Positions 42,662 to 52,756 of a stretch of DNA of 64,000 nt are shown here, one piece after another. The translations under genes and the position numbers were made by a program. The notes beneath the pieces were generated by a model. It was not told the DNA's origin, made no database searches, and worked only from the letters and a program-made list of their open reading frames with translations. Location: contig NZ_AXAI01000002.1 in the NCBI RefSeq assembly GCF_000472425.1, positions 63,265 through 127,264 of the forward strand. The letters run 5' to 3'. Position 1 is the stretch's first letter. Every line of letters starts with the position of its first letter. This DNA comes from Bradyrhizobium sp. Tv2a-2 (GTDB taxonomy: Bacteria > Pseudomonadota > Alphaproteobacteria > Rhizobiales > Xanthobacteraceae).

Positions 42662-43648
42662 CTACTCGATCACCTCGTCGGCACGGGCCAGCAGCGCCGG
42701 GGGTAGGATGAGGCCGAGCACCTTTGCGGTCTTGAGGTTGATCACCAACTGGAACTTGGTCGGCTGCTGGACAGGGAGATCGGAAGGCTTCGCCCCCTTT
42801 AAGATTTTGTCAACGTAGTCCGCAGCGCTCCTGTGAAGGTCGCGGTCATCAAGGTCGTCGTAGGCCATCAGTCCGCCGTTCTCCGCAAACGCGGCGTAAG
42901 GGTAAACTGCCGGCAAACTGTAGCGCGCGGCGAGTTCGGTCACTTGCGCCCGTGCGTTACGGAAGATGCTTTCGGCCGTGGTGAGAACTCCCTGGGCACC
43001 GATCTTGCTCCCGGCCTCGAACGCTGCCGGAAGGTCGTCGGGTGTTTTGATGTCGATGACGTGCAGCGTCACACCCAGCGATGAAGCCGCTTCTTTCATA
43101 GCTTGGACTTGAAGTGGCGAAATAGGATCAACGAGGTACGCGAGCACAAGCACGCGCGAAAGTTCTGGCACCGCCTCTTTAAGAAGCTCCAGACGCTTCG
43201 CGGCGAGCCCTGACGTCATTTGCGACATACCGGTGATGTTACCTCCTGGGCGACCCAGGCTGTCGACGAGCTTTGTGCCGACCGGATCGCCAACCACCAT
43301 CACGATCGGGATGGTGGTAGTTGCATCCTTCAATGCATGGGCGCCGGGCGTTGTGGTCACGGCAATGATGTCGGGCTTCAGGTGGAGACACTCATCGGCA
43401 AGTTCGCGATACCTATCGCTCCGACCCTCGGGGTGCAGGTAGTCGATGGTGATGGTTTCTCCATTTACATAGCCAAGTTCGCGCAACCTCTCGAAGAACC
43501 CTTCGAAGCGCTTCGCCGGCGACTGTGGCGTGCCAGGGTCAAAGGTGAGAAAGGAGAGCCGCGGGACTCTTTTCAGCGATTGCGCCGCCGAAGATAAGGG
43601 CCAACCGAGCGCCCCACCTGCGACCGCAATAAAGGTCCGCCGCCGCAC
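42662..43648 (-). CDS. Orphan periplasmic binding protein (PF04392 family), copy 3
   Basis: About 328 residues from GTG 43648 (VRRRTFIAVAGGALGWPL), preferred because GGGAGA lies nine bases upstream and the family starts with M/V-RRR-E/T-FI; an in-frame ATG 15 codons earlier is unlikely. Signal cleavage near SSAAQ. Family features: FFERLRELGYVNGETITIDY, PDIIAVTTTPGAHALKDATT, TIPIVMVVGDPVGTKLVDSL, GRPGGNITGMSQMTSGLAAK, RLELLKEAVPELSRVLVLA, and the end LLARADEVIE. The gene after it on this strand is copy 2. Confidence 0.9.
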   Translation of the reverse strand: MRRRTFIAVAGGALGWPLSSAAQSLKRVPRLSFLTFDPGTPQSPAKRFEGFFERLRELGYVNGETITIDYLHPEGRSDRYRELADECLHLKPDIIAVTTTPGAHALKDATTTIPIVMVVGDPVGTKLVDSLGRPGGNITGMSQMTSGLAAKRLELLKEAVPELSRVLVLAYLVDPISPLQVQAMKEAASSLGVTLHVIDIKTPDDLPAAFEAGSKIGAQGVLTTAESIFRNARAQVTELAARYSLPAVYPYAAFAENGGLMAYDDLDDRDLHRSAADYVDKILKGAKPSDLPVQQPTKFQLVINLKTAKVLGLILPPALLARADEVIE

Positions 43649-43899
43649 CTGAACTCTCCCATGATATCCGAGCCAGAAACCCCAATGCGCCACGTGCGTT
43701 CGCGAGGGTCACACCCTACCACATCCATAGAGCAATGCCGCATTTCGCATCACGGGCAGACGAGCTGGTCATGTCGGATATGGGTTGAAAGCACCGGTTT
43801 GAGCGTCAGCCGGTGACTTCCGGTCTAACATCGACTTCAGAAATGTCCCGGCGTCGCGCAGACAGTGGCGAAGGGCCAGGAGCCGAAGTGGGACAGGCG

Positions 43900-43944
43900 C
43901 TATTCGATCAGCTTGTCCGCTCGCAGCAATAATGCCGGGATACC
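43900..43944 (-). pseudogene. C-terminal scrap of a PF04392 binding protein
   Basis: Fifteen codons read GIPALLLRADKLIE-stop, matching the family end G(I/V).(P)P.LLARADEVIE. Upstream the frame is closed by a stop and no further likeness is seen. Only the tail of a former copy remains, directly upstream of copy 3 on the same strand. Confidence 0.55.
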
Positions 43945-44139
43945 GTCGCACGCTCAAAACTTGGGGCGCCAACCGCGCCTTGAGCCTCGGCTGGTCAGCC
44001 GCCAAAGTTCAGGACGCCAGCTAACCGGCATCGTCTCCAGCTCATCCTCCCTATTTTGGTCACCTTTGATCGCGATGTGAGTAGTCAGGATTGCGCGAGC
44101 TAAGGGGTCAGTAATTTCAACAGCGAAGCGGATTGCAGA

Positions 44140-44856
44140 ATGCGATTGAAAAGCGCTGCATTGTTTGCCGTTGTTTTGTTGTTTGTCAGTTTTTGGCCGC
44201 ATGGCGGCGCTCGCTGTCAAAGCTCGCTTGCCCCGCCGCCATCGGTGACCGACCAAGGTTCGCCACCGCCGGGGTGTTACTGGGGCGGTCTCCATCTGTG
44301 GTGCAGCAAACCGGAGAGCCCTGGCGTTTTATCGCCACGGCCGACAGCCAAAGGTTCGACGCCTCCGCCGACAATGGCGCCAGAAGTCCCGATGTATCCA
44401 CCGCCCGTTATCATTGCCCCGCCGGCATCGGCGACCGCCAAAGCTTCGCCGCCACCGGCCGCCAAAAACGCTTCTCCGCCAGTGGCGACCGACGACGTTC
44501 CAGCGCGAACAGCGACCGCCAAAGGTTCGGCACGATCGGCAGCCACCACGAACTCGCCACCGCCTGCCAATGACAAAGAGGCGCCGGCTTCGGCCATCGA
44601 CAAAGTTTTGCCCAAGCCGCGCATCGGCAAGCTGTCTCCGTCACAGAAGCCCGCTGCTGACCATGATGGCTTCACCGCAGGTATCGACGAAGGCGAGGAG
44701 ACAGGCCAACCGCCGCCCATTAGGCCTCGGCCGGCAAAACAGTCCAAGGTCCGGCAAAAGCCCGATACTACCGAGAGACCACCGGCGATACAGTCGCTGG
44801 ACGACGCAGAAATGGAAAAACTGAAGCCCAAGCTCACGATCTGCCAAGGCTGCTAA
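44140..44856 (+). CDS. Proline-rich exported protein with Ala-Lys-Ser/Pro repeats
   Basis: 238 residues with a good signal peptide (MRLKSAALFAVVLLFVSFWP, cleavage near GARCQ). The next about 35 residues have a Cys pair (PPPGCYWGGLHLWCSKPE). From about 65 to 150 the protein is low-complexity, with the motif (A)TAKGS/AS-PPP recurring three or four times, as expected for an extended periplasmic or wall-spanning stretch. The last 90 residues are charged, ending MEKLKPKLTICQGC with two cysteines. The ribosome site before ATG is weak. No family recognised; base composition is skewed by the Pro/Ala codons. Confidence 0.6.
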   Translation: MRLKSAALFAVVLLFVSFWPHGGARCQSSLAPPPSVTDQGSPPPGCYWGGLHLWCSKPESPGVLSPRPTAKGSTPPPTMAPEVPMYPPPVIIAPPASATAKASPPPAAKNASPPVATDDVPARTATAKGSARSAATTNSPPPANDKEAPASAIDKVLPKPRIGKLSPSQKPAADHDGFTAGIDEGEETGQPPPIRPRPAKQSKVRQKPDTTERPPAIQSLDDAEMEKLKPKLTICQGC

Positions 44857-45016
44857 AGGGTAAGGTTCCGTTGACATCGGCAAGGACAGCCACAGAGCCA
44901 CCGGAAAACGCTTGCAGCATCTTGCCCGCTTTCTTCGCGCGGGTCGATCTAGAGGTCGAAGAAGGCAGCGCCGGACAGAGTGGGCTTTTCGCCCACTCAT
45001 ACGCGCTCTTAGCGCT

Positions 45017-45038
45017 ACCTGGCGCTTTAGCGCCAGGT
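45017..45038. terminator. Perfect 10-bp-arm palindrome at a stop codon
   Basis: Arms ACCTGGCGCT and AGCGCCAGGT with a two-base centre. It contains the stop codon of the duplicated secreted protein (TAA at 45029-45027 on the minus strand). No T-run follows, so it may be a Rho-independent-like stabiliser or a protein-binding site. Confidence 0.4.
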
Positions 45039-45356
45039 TGCCGGTTCACAGGGAGGGTTATTGAACGGACCTCCGGCAAACTGGCCAGCGTCTGGAGCCC
45101 GGATGCAGTGAACGACGCTGGAGGCCGGGATGACTGCGCCGGCTTTGTCGTGCCACGCCGCGCCAACCCGGGTTGCCGGTTCGCAGGGCGGCTTATTCCA
45201 CGCACCTCCGGCAAACTGGCCGGTGTCGGGAGCCCGGACGCAGTGCATGACGCGGGAGGATTGAATGACTGCGCCGTTTTTGTCGTGCCACGCCGCCATG
45301 GCCGGACTGGCGAGCATGGCCGCAGTGATCAATCCCATCGAAACAAGCTTACTCAT
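45027..45356 (-). CDS. Small exported protein made of two duplicated 45-residue units
   Basis: 109 residues: signal peptide MSKLVSMGLITAAMLASPAMA, then two units of about 45 residues. Unit 1 is AWHDKNGAVIQSSRVMHCVR, APDTGQFAGGAWNKPPCEPAT; unit 2 is AWHDKAGAVIPASSVVHCIR, APDAGQFAGGPFNNPPCEPAT. Each unit has two cysteines (HC and PPC), enough for a disulphide. The duplication is also visible in DNA with a 135-bp period (the same ACCTCCGG occurs at 45069 and 45204). Function and family unknown. The units could bind a ligand or wall component (speculative). The stop codon lies inside a perfect palindrome. Confidence 0.75.
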   Translation of the reverse strand: MSKLVSMGLITAAMLASPAMAAWHDKNGAVIQSSRVMHCVRAPDTGQFAGGAWNKPPCEPATRVGAAWHDKAGAVIPASSVVHCIRAPDAGQFAGGPFNNPPCEPATWR

Positions 45357-45628
45357 TTGCGCGTCTCCGCATGATATCAGTGATTGAACAACTGACTAAC
45401 CTTGCTGCAGCTTATTTCTAGCGAAGAAACTGCGAGCATCATTTACGGTACTGACGATGCGCTTAACCTAGTGTTGATCTATATCAACCTCGATTCCGAG
45501 TACGGCGGCTGATGACCGCTCTGGGCCGACAGCGCCGATCTTAACCCAGCCGATGACTTCCGGTCTGCCCCAGATTCCAGACATGTTCGTCCGCAGCGCA
45601 AACCGCCGCTTTGGACCAACTCCCAGCA

Positions 45629-45930
45629 CTCGATCACTTGGTCCGCGCGGCTTAGCAGTGTCGGCGGAATTGCAACGCCGAGTGTCTTGGCTGTCCTCGG
45701 GTTAACAGCGAGAACGAATTCGGTCGGCTGTTCCACGAGGATATCTGCCACTTTGGCATCTCGCAAGAGCTTCGCAACCTGTCGAGCGGTCGAGGATTGG
45801 CGAACGAACGCTCCATAACCTCGTGGACGCGAAGACATTGACGGCATCAATCGATTTTGCCTTCATGTCGTCGATCGCATCGATGAATTCTTCGTTGGAC
45901 CTTGCCGTTTGATGTACTCGCGCGGTTTCA
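45629..45930 (-). pseudogene. Frameshifted C-terminal part of a PF04392 binding protein
   Basis: Two minus-strand frames combine: ARSNEEFIDAIDDMKAKSID, AVNVFASTRLW in the first, then VAKLLRDAKVADILVEQPTE, FVLAVNPRTAKTLGVAIPPT, LLSRADQVIE in the second, with the shift near 45800. The normal stop after VIE is lost, and the frame runs on. The N-terminal two thirds are gone. Same family as the four intact orphan copies in this window. Confidence 0.7.
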
Positions 45931-46115
45931 TGTTCGCCTCGGAGGTGTCCTCTCACTTTCCTCAATCGTAGCCGCACCGCGTAGATCGCGGTCGCATGCG
46001 TCCGCTCCCAACGGCTCCATCTGCCAAGGCTGACGTTGCATTGCGCGGGCAGGCTTCATACGTTGCTGGCTGCGTACCATGTTCGATGTTCCCCACGAAG
46101 ATAGCGAGACAGGCC

Positions 46116-47399
46116 ATGGTGAAACCGTTTCCATCGAAGACCCATATCGGCAATCATGCGCTGCATCCGGAAACGCTGATGTTGAACTACGGCTACGATC
46201 CTCAATTGTCAGAAGGGGCCGTCAAACCGCCGGTGTTCCAGACCTCGACCTTCGTATTTAGGACCGCCGAGGACGGCAAGGACTTCTTCGATTTCGTCGC
46301 AGGCCGGCGCGACCCGCCGGATGGGATGGGCGCTGGTCTCGTTTACTCGCGCTTCAATCATCCGAACAGCGAAATCGTCGAAGATAGGCTTGCCGTTTAT
46401 GAGCGTACCGATCATTGCACGCTGTTTTCATCGGGTATGGCGGCAATCGCAACCACGATCCTGGCGTTCACGCGTCCTGGCGACGTGATCCTGCATTCCC
46501 AGCCGCTCTATGGCGGGACGGAAACGTTGCTTGCAAAGACGCTTGCGGGCCTTTCCATCGGCGCGATAGGTTTCGCCGATGGCATCGATGAGAGCGCGGT
46601 GAAGCGCGCGGCGGAGGATGCCATGCGCAAGGGGCGGGTTGCGATGATCTTCATCGAAACGCCGGCCAATCCCACCAACGGCCTCGTCGACATTGCACTT
46701 GTGCGCCGCGTTGCCGAGTCGATCGGCAAGGTCCAGGGCTATACGCCGATCGTTACCTGCGACAACACGCTGCTCGGGCCGGTGTTCCAGAGGCCGATCG
46801 AGCATGGTGCGGACCTTTCATTGTATTCGCTGACCAAATATGTCGGCGGGCACTCCGACTTGATTGCGGGCGCTGCGCTTGGGTCGAAGGCGCTTATGAA
46901 GAACGTCAAGGCGCTGCGAAGTGCCATTGGCACCCAGCTTGATCCGCATTCCTGCTGGATGCTCGGCCGTTCGCTGGAAACGCTGAGTCTGCGTATGGAA
47001 AAGGCCTATGCAAACGCGCGGCTCGTAGCGGACTACCTGCGTGACCATCCCAAGGTGGCAAAGGTCCATTACCTTGGTCATCACGCAAAGGACTCGCCGG
47101 CCGGACGCCTGTGTGCGAAGCAGTGCAGTGGTGCGGGCTCGACATTTTCATTCGACATTGTGGGCGGTCAGGCAGCTGCAGCCGAATTCCTGAACGGGCT
47201 GCAAATCTTCAAGCTGGCAGTGAGTTTGGGCGGCACCGAGTCGTTAGCCAGCCTGCCGGCTACCATGACTCATTCGGGCGTTCCTGCTGACATTCGTAAA
47301 AAGATAGGCGTTCTCGATTCAACGATCCGGCTATCGATCGGCATCGAGCACCCGTCTGACCTCATTGCTGACATTGCGCAGGCTTTGAGCGGGGCTTAG
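46116..47399 (+). CDS. Cys/Met-metabolism PLP enzyme (cystathionine gamma-synthase/methionine gamma-lyase family)
   Basis: About 427 residues from ATG 46116 ([20 protein letters not shown]); the frame is open for 40 more codons, but those overlap the preceding relic and lack a ribosome site. Fold-type I PLP enzyme: [46 protein letters not shown] (cofactor phosphate site), [36 protein letters not shown] and the Schiff-base Lys in [18 protein letters not shown]. The C-terminus carries the [20 protein letters not shown] motif. Reaction (gamma-synthase, beta- or gamma-lyase) cannot be fixed by sequence alone. It probably works in methionine or cysteine metabolism in the cytosol. Confidence 0.9.
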   Translation: MVKPFPSKTHIGNHALHPETLMLNYGYDPQLSEGAVKPPVFQTSTFVFRTAEDGKDFFDFVAGRRDPPDGMGAGLVYSRFNHPNSEIVEDRLAVYERTDHCTLFSSGMAAIATTILAFTRPGDVILHSQPLYGGTETLLAKTLAGLSIGAIGFADGIDESAVKRAAEDAMRKGRVAMIFIETPANPTNGLVDIALVRRVAESIGKVQGYTPIVTCDNTLLGPVFQRPIEHGADLSLYSLTKYVGGHSDLIAGAALGSKALMKNVKALRSAIGTQLDPHSCWMLGRSLETLSLRMEKAYANARLVADYLRDHPKVAKVHYLGHHAKDSPAGRLCAKQCSGAGSTFSFDIVGGQAAAAEFLNGLQIFKLAVSLGGTESLASLPATMTHSGVPADIRKKIGVLDSTIRLSIGIEHPSDLIADIAQALSGA

Positions 47400-47439
47400 C
47401 GCGCTCGTTATGAGCCAGGACGAACCGGAACCGCAGCCG

Positions 47440-47524
47440 AAATGGTCCGGCGGCATCGATGCCGTTCGGCAGCGGAATTACCGCCGTCCGGGCGCCGATC
47501 AGCGGCTTGATCTGCGCGCCCGCG
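47440..47524 (-). pseudogene. Ketopantoate reductase (PanE-like) scrap
   Basis: Between the convergent PLP enzyme and response regulator, a minus-strand frame reads ENAGAQIKPLIGARTAVIPL, PNGIDAAG and then loses likeness. This fits the A..IKPL.GPDTAVI.LQNGIDAAER segment of 2-dehydropantoate 2-reductases. It overlaps the response-regulator stop in another frame. A short relic. Confidence 0.45.
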
Positions 47525-47528
47525 TTTT

Positions 47529-47918
47529 CTATGCGGCGCGATGCAGCCGCTGATCGATTTCCTCGCGCAACAGCCTGAAGTCGATCGGTTTGGTCAGCAG
47601 CCCGGCGGCCCCGAGTTCGGCCGCTTTCTTCTTGGTCGCTTCATCGCCGTAGGCCGTGATCATGATCACGGGCACGTTCGGCCGCGCCGCCTTCACCTTA
47701 GGCAGCATCTCAAGCCCGCTCATGCCGGGCATGTTGATATCCGAAAGGATCAGGATAAGCATGGGGTCGGCGATCATCTTCGCGCGCTCCATCGCATCCG
47801 GCGCTGACGCCGCAAATTCCATGACAAAACGCCCGGAGCGAATGTCGTGGCGAAATTGCTGGCGAAACAGGTGTTCGATGTCGGGTTCGTCATCAACCAC
47901 AAGGATAAAGGTACTCAA
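47529..47918 (-). CDS. Single-domain response regulator (CheY-like)
   Basis: About 129 residues from TTG 47918 (LSTFILVVDDEPDIEHLFRQ), which has GGGGGC seven bases upstream; a GTG at 47957 would overlap the kinase gene by 17 bases but has no ribosome site. Receiver domain only: acidic pocket VVDDEPD, phospho-acceptor Asp in LILSDINMPGMSG, Thr in VIMITAYGD, Lys in LLTKPIDF. No output domain, so it may act by protein-protein contact or within a phosphorelay. It directly follows the six-GAF kinase gene and is almost surely its partner. Confidence 0.92.
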   Translation of the reverse strand: MSTFILVVDDEPDIEHLFRQQFRHDIRSGRFVMEFAASAPDAMERAKMIADPMLILILSDINMPGMSGLEMLPKVKAARPNVPVIMITAYGDEATKKKAAELGAAGLLTKPIDFRLLREEIDQRLHRAA

Positions 47919-47940
47919 TTGCTCTGCCCCCTGCTTCTGC

Positions 47941-50900
47941 TTATGCGGGCAAGTCACGCGGCAACGTAATGATGAATTCTGTAAATGAACCGGTTTCCGT
48001 CAACACTTCAATTGTACCTCCGTGCTGTTTCACCACGATGTCGTGGCTCAAGGACAGCCCGAGCCCGGTACCTTCGCCGGCCGGTTTTGTCGTGAAAAAC
48101 GGGTTGAAAATCTTCTCCCGGATGTCGGGCGGGATGCCCGTGCCATTGTCGCGGATGCGGACTTCGACTCTGTCGCCGAGATTTCGTGTTATCGCCTTCA
48201 GCTTCGGTTCAAAGCCATGCCCGGCCGCCGCCGCGCGCTGGGTTGCTGCGTAAAACCCGTTCGAGATCAGGTTCAAAAGCACCCGGATGACCTCCTGCGG
48301 GTAAATATCGGCAACGCCTCCCGCCGGATCGAAGTCGCGCTCCAGCGTGATGTTGAAGCCCTGTTTCTCTGCACGGGCTCCATGGTAGGCGAGGTTGAGG
48401 CTCTCGTCGATGATCGCGTTGATCTCCATTGGCCGATGCTCTCCCGAGCCCTCGCGCGAATGCAGCAGCATGTTCTTGACGATGGAGTCCGCGCGCTTGC
48501 CGTGCTCCACGACCCTTCCAAGGTTGTCTTTCAGGGTGCCGGTCAGCTCTTCGACTTCCTCGCGGATCCTCCCAGGCAGTGCGACTCGCTCGAGTGCGTC
48601 GTTCAACTCGTCCGTCAATTCGGATGAGAGTGCGGCAAAATTGTTCACGAAGTTGAGCGGGTTCTTGATCTCGTGCGCGATGCCGGCGGTCAATTGCCCG
48701 AGCGCTGCCATCTTCTGCGCGTGGACCAGGCTCGTCTGCGCCTTCTGCAATTCGCGAAGTGCCGCCTCGGCAGCGTCTCTCGCAGCCCGAACGGCCTCCT
48801 CGGCACGCTTGCGCTCTGTGATGTTGCTGTAGATCAGCACAAAGCCGCCACCGGGCACCGGATTACGGCGCACCTCGATGACGCGGCCATCGGGGCGCGT
48901 TCGCTCCAGACGTAATTCCTGGGCGGTGTCTTGAAGACCCCGGCTTAATTCAGCTTCGAGGTCGGCCGAGTACTCGCCGCGCTCGGCAAGATAGCGGAAA
49001 TAGTCGGCGTAGCTTGGCCGCTGGGCGAGGAAGACGTCGGGCAGGTCGAGGATCGTCTGGAAATTGCGGTTCCAGGCGACAAGGCGCGTGTCAGCACCGA
49101 ACATCACAACGCCGTCGCCCATATTATCGAAGGTGACGCGCAACTCGGCCTGTCGATCGCGTAATTCCTCGAACAGCCTGGCATTCTCGATCGCGATCAC
49201 CGCCTGGTCCGCGAAGGTGGTGGCGAGTTCGATCTCTTTGTCTGTGAAGGGGGCGACACGCGTCCGGTGAACGCCGAATATGCCGATCAGCTCGTCGCCG
49301 CGCAGCAGCGGAATGCCGAGCGTCGTGCGATGGCCCTGAACCTTCTGTCCCTCCCGGTAAGTGTATTCCGGATCCTGGAGCACGTCCGGGATATGCACCA
49401 CTCGTAGGTCCATTTCCACCCGGCCGGACATCGTGCCGCGGTCGGGCGTCAAAGGATGAGCCAAGAGGAATCTCTTTGCCTGCTCGGGAAGGCCGCGAGA
49501 CGCGACCAGGTGGTACAGCTTCGCGCGTCGGCGGAACATCACTGCCTGGTCGGCGCGGCAGAGGCGTGCCACTGTTTCAACCAGCGTGTCGAGGACCGTC
49601 TCGAGATCTACCGACGAGCGGCTGATGACCTTCAACACGTCGGCAGTCGCCGTCCGTTGCTGGAGAGATTCGCGCAGCTCGTTGAGTAGGCGCGAGTTTT
49701 CTATCGCGATAACAGCCTGGTCGGCGAAGTTCTTGACAAGGTCGATCTGCTTATGGGCGAACGGCCGGACCTCCGTACGGTAGATGTTGATCACGCCGAC
49801 CAGCTTGTCTTCCTTGACGATCGGCACTGCCATAATGGTGCGGGCACCTGCAAGATCAAGGATGGCAAACCGCTTCGGGTCATCGGTATAGGCGGGATCA
49901 GCCCGGATATCCGCGATCTGGACCGGCCGTTTCGTGCTTACCGCAATTTGCAGGGTAGTTCCCACGCCCGGACGAATGCTTGGTTCGCGTCGCCGGGCTT
50001 CAGCATATTCAGCCGTCACCCCATGTAGGGCAACGGCGCGAAGCGTTTCGCCTTCCGATAAGAATAGTATGCCGAATTCCGCTTCGCAGATACGCGTTGC
50101 GTTCGCAAGGATGGACTCGAACACCGGCTTGAGGTCACCGGGCGAGGAGCTGATCACCTTGAGCACGTCGGCCGTCGCTGTCTGCTGCTCAAGTGACTCC
50201 ACCAACTCTCGTGTCCGCGCTTGGACTTCGTCAAACAGGCGGGCATTCTCGATGGCGATAACGGCCTGATCTGCAAAGGTCTCGGCCAGCGCGACCTGCT
50301 TTTCGGTGAATGGAAGAATCTCAGTGCGACGCAGCACAAGCGACCCAACGATTTCCTGCTCGCGCACCAAAGGCACCGCCAGAATTGTACGGTGGCCCAT
50401 CCGTCGCGCCATCTCGTATCCGACGGGGAACTCGGCCGCTTCGGCGCACAGATCGTGGACATGAACAGACTTGCGATCCATCACCGAGCGTCCAGTAACC
50501 CAGTCCCGCGATATCTGTGCCTCGTCGAAATCGAGCGGGATAGGACCATGGTGTGAATGCTTACGCAGGAATTCACCCGTTCGTAGGAAAAGACCCGCGT
50601 CGTACGCGCTACACACGCGACACGCAGATTCCGTCAGAGCGTCGAATACCTTTTGCAAATCAAAGGTCGAGCGGCTGATGACTTTAAGGACGTCAGCGGT
50701 GGCAGTTTGCTGCTGGAGCGATTCGCTCAAATCGTCTGTGCGCTGGCGCAACTCACCAAGCAGCCTTGCGTTCTCGATCGCGATGACGGCCTGTTTGGCG
50801 AAGTTGGCGACGAGCTCAGTCTGCCTTTCAGTAAAGGGCTTTACCTCCTGGCGGTAAATGGTGATTGCGCCGAGTAAGTTGTTTTCCTTTAGCATCGGCA

Positions 50901-52476
50901 CGACGAAATATGTCCGGGCCCCAGCAAGATTAGCTAAGGCAACAACGGAGGGATTACCCTCCAGATATGGCGGCAGGGTTCGAATATCTTCGATGTGGAC
51001 TATTTGGTGCGTTCGCGCGACGGTGCCGAGAGCGCTTTCCGGGTGCGGCTGGAACGCCGTGTGCGCGAGCGAGGCAGCATAGGCGGCCGGCACATTGTAG
51101 AGCGCTACGGGACGGAAACTCCCCTCGTCGTATAGATTCATCTGACCGAAATTTGCGCTGCACACGCGTGTTGCGTTCGCCAGCATACTCTCGAACACTG
51201 GGGCCAGATCACCGGGGGAGGAACTGATAATCTGCAGCACGTCGGACGTTGCGATCTGCTGCTGCAGGGATTCGCTCAGATCATTCGTACGTTGCTGCAC
51301 TTCATTGAACAGTCGCGCGTTCTCGATGGCGATGACCGCTTGGTCCGCAAACGTGGTAACCAGATCGATCTGCCTCTCGGTAAACGGCTGCGGCCTGATC
51401 CGCGTCAGGAAGATCACGCCGACCACATCTCCTTCCCGCAACAGCGGGACACCAAGTGCTGTCCTGTAGCCAGCTATTCGTTGTGCGTCGTGTCGGGTGT
51501 AGTCCGGATCAGCCAGTACATCAGTGATATGGACAAGCTGCCTGTCGATAACAGTCCGTCCTACGACAGTCCCCCGGTCGATTGCTATTGGATTTGATTT
51601 GATGAACTCATGGTATTCGGGCGTGAAGCCGTGTCGCGCCGCCGCGCGGTAGACGTTCCCGCTCGGCAGGAAAATAATTGCATCCTGGGCCTGGCAGAGT
51701 CGGGTTGCCGATTCGGCAAGCGTATTGAGTACAGATGCGAGATCGAACGTTGAGCGGCCGATCGTCTTCAAGACTTCGGCAGTCGCTGTCTGTTGCTCGA
51801 GCGATTCGCGCAGCTCGTTCAACAGCCGGGTATTCTCGATGGCGATGACGGCCTGGGCGGCGAAGTTCTTCACCAGCTCAATTTGTTTTTCAGCGAACGG
51901 CCGTACTTCTTGACGGTAAATTACGATCGCCCCAACTATCTCGCGCTCCTTGAGCATCGGAACGGCGAGAAAGGATCGCGCTCCCGCCTGCTCGACCGTA
52001 ACGACACGCAACGGCTCACGATCAGCATAGGTGGAATCGGCTTTGAGATCGGGGATATGTACAACCTGCTTAGTGCGCGCAAGCCGGCCAATGGCAGTCT
52101 TTGGACCTGGCCGTATCGGCCCATGCTGATCCCAGAATGTGCGATAGGCCGGAGGGACGTCGTGCAAATGCACCGCGTGAAAACGCTCACCGTCGTACAG
52201 CAGGATGTGGCCGAATTTGGCGTCACAAATGCGCAACGCGTTTCCGAGCATTGCCTCAAATACAGGCTTCATGTCCCCCGGTGACGAACTAATTATCTTC
52301 AGGACTTCAGCGGTCGCAGCCTGCAGTTCCACCGCCTCGTCGCGTTCGCGCCTTAGGCGCTCCATGGGCTGCGCGTGGTCAACGGACGACTGCGCCGGCG
52401 GCGCCTTGCGAGTCGCCCTCGGCTTCTTCGCGCGCTGGCTCTTTGCGGGGCGTGTTGTTGCAGTGCGTCGCTGCAT
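47941..52476 (-). CDS. Giant soluble sensor histidine kinase with six GAF domains
   Basis: 1511 residues, ATG 52476 with AGGGAG upstream. N-terminus is basic and Pro/Arg-rich (1-40). Then come six GAF domains of about 175 residues each (about 45-215, 220-388, 395-572, 580-747, 755-928, 935-1100), each ending [14 protein letters not shown] or similar. Units 1, 3, 5 start SSPGD.KPVFE..LANA.R.C; units 2, 4, 6 start SRSTFDL..V.DTL.E...RLC, so the order is A-B-A-B-A-B. A PAS follows (about 1110-1245, [18 protein letters not shown]), then HisKA (His near 1265 in [12 protein letters not shown]) and HATPase ([30 protein letters not shown]). No transmembrane helix. It probably senses cytosolic ligands or redox state. 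Confidence 0.95.
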   Translation of the reverse strand: MQRRTATTRPAKSQRAKKPRATRKAPPAQSSVDHAQPMERLRRERDEAVELQAATAEVLKIISSSPGDMKPVFEAMLGNALRICDAKFGHILLYDGERFHAVHLHDVPPAYRTFWDQHGPIRPGPKTAIGRLARTKQVVHIPDLKADSTYADREPLRVVTVEQAGARSFLAVPMLKEREIVGAIVIYRQEVRPFAEKQIELVKNFAAQAVIAIENTRLLNELRESLEQQTATAEVLKTIGRSTFDLASVLNTLAESATRLCQAQDAIIFLPSGNVYRAAARHGFTPEYHEFIKSNPIAIDRGTVVGRTVIDRQLVHITDVLADPDYTRHDAQRIAGYRTALGVPLLREGDVVGVIFLTRIRPQPFTERQIDLVTTFADQAVIAIENARLFNEVQQRTNDLSESLQQQIATSDVLQIISSSPGDLAPVFESMLANATRVCSANFGQMNLYDEGSFRPVALYNVPAAYAASLAHTAFQPHPESALGTVARTHQIVHIEDIRTLPPYLEGNPSVVALANLAGARTYFVVPMLKENNLLGAITIYRQEVKPFTERQTELVANFAKQAVIAIENARLLGELRQRTDDLSESLQQQTATADVLKVISRSTFDLQKVFDALTESACRVCSAYDAGLFLRTGEFLRKHSHHGPIPLDFDEAQISRDWVTGRSVMDRKSVHVHDLCAEAAEFPVGYEMARRMGHRTILAVPLVREQEIVGSLVLRRTEILPFTEKQVALAETFADQAVIAIENARLFDEVQARTRELVESLEQQTATADVLKVISSSPGDLKPVFESILANATRICEAEFGILFLSEGETLRAVALHGVTAEYAEARRREPSIRPGVGTTLQIAVSTKRPVQIADIRADPAYTDDPKRFAILDLAGARTIMAVPIVKEDKLVGVINIYRTEVRPFAHKQIDLVKNFADQAVIAIENSRLLNELRESLQQRTATADVLKVISRSSVDLETVLDTLVETVARLCRADQAVMFRRRAKLYHLVASRGLPEQAKRFLLAHPLTPDRGTMSGRVEMDLRVVHIPDVLQDPEYTYREGQKVQGHRTTLGIPLLRGDELIGIFGVHRTRVAPFTDKEIELATTFADQAVIAIENARLFEELRDRQAELRVTFDNMGDGVVMFGADTRLVAWNRNFQTILDLPDVFLAQRPSYADYFRYLAERGEYSADLEAELSRGLQDTAQELRLERTRPDGRVIEVRRNPVPGGGFVLIYSNITERKRAEEAVRAARDAAEAALRELQKAQTSLVHAQKMAALGQLTAGIAHEIKNPLNFVNNFAALSSELTDELNDALERVALPGRIREEVEELTGTLKDNLGRVVEHGKRADSIVKNMLLHSREGSGEHRPMEINAIIDESLNLAYHGARAEKQGFNITLERDFDPAGGVADIYPQEVIRVLLNLISNGFYAATQRAAAAGHGFEPKLKAITRNLGDRVEVRIRDNGTGIPPDIREKIFNPFFTTKPAGEGTGLGLSLSHDIVVKQHGGTIEVLTETGSFTEFIITLPRDLPA

Positions 52477-52756
52477 GTCGCTCCCTCATGGCGGCGCGTG
52501 ATCTTAGCAAATCCCGAGTTTTGCGCCATGGCACGAAGGCCGCATTGGGCCAAAACCGGCAATGCTCTGATCGAGCGGAGGAGTTCTGTTTATCCTCAGA
52601 AGGCGGACATCTGCGCTTTTGGGCAAACGGCTGCGCCGCCTTGGTGGCCGCACGCAGGTGCCGCTTTCGAGCAGAAAGAACCAGCCTCGGCCCGGTCGCC
52701 AGATCAAGGCCGGCGTATTCGGCCGGCGAGCCCGTGGCGACTCTCGTCGGAAACAA

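Noticed and set aside
43954..44295. 113-codon minus-strand frame opposite the Pro-rich protein
   Set aside because: Overlaps the signal-peptide region of the better-supported plus-strand gene and has no ribosome site or motif.
44834..45214. 126-codon minus-strand frame overlapping the duplicated secreted protein
   Set aside because: A different frame of the same repeats; it lacks a signal peptide and its repeat text is a by-product of the 135-bp DNA duplication.
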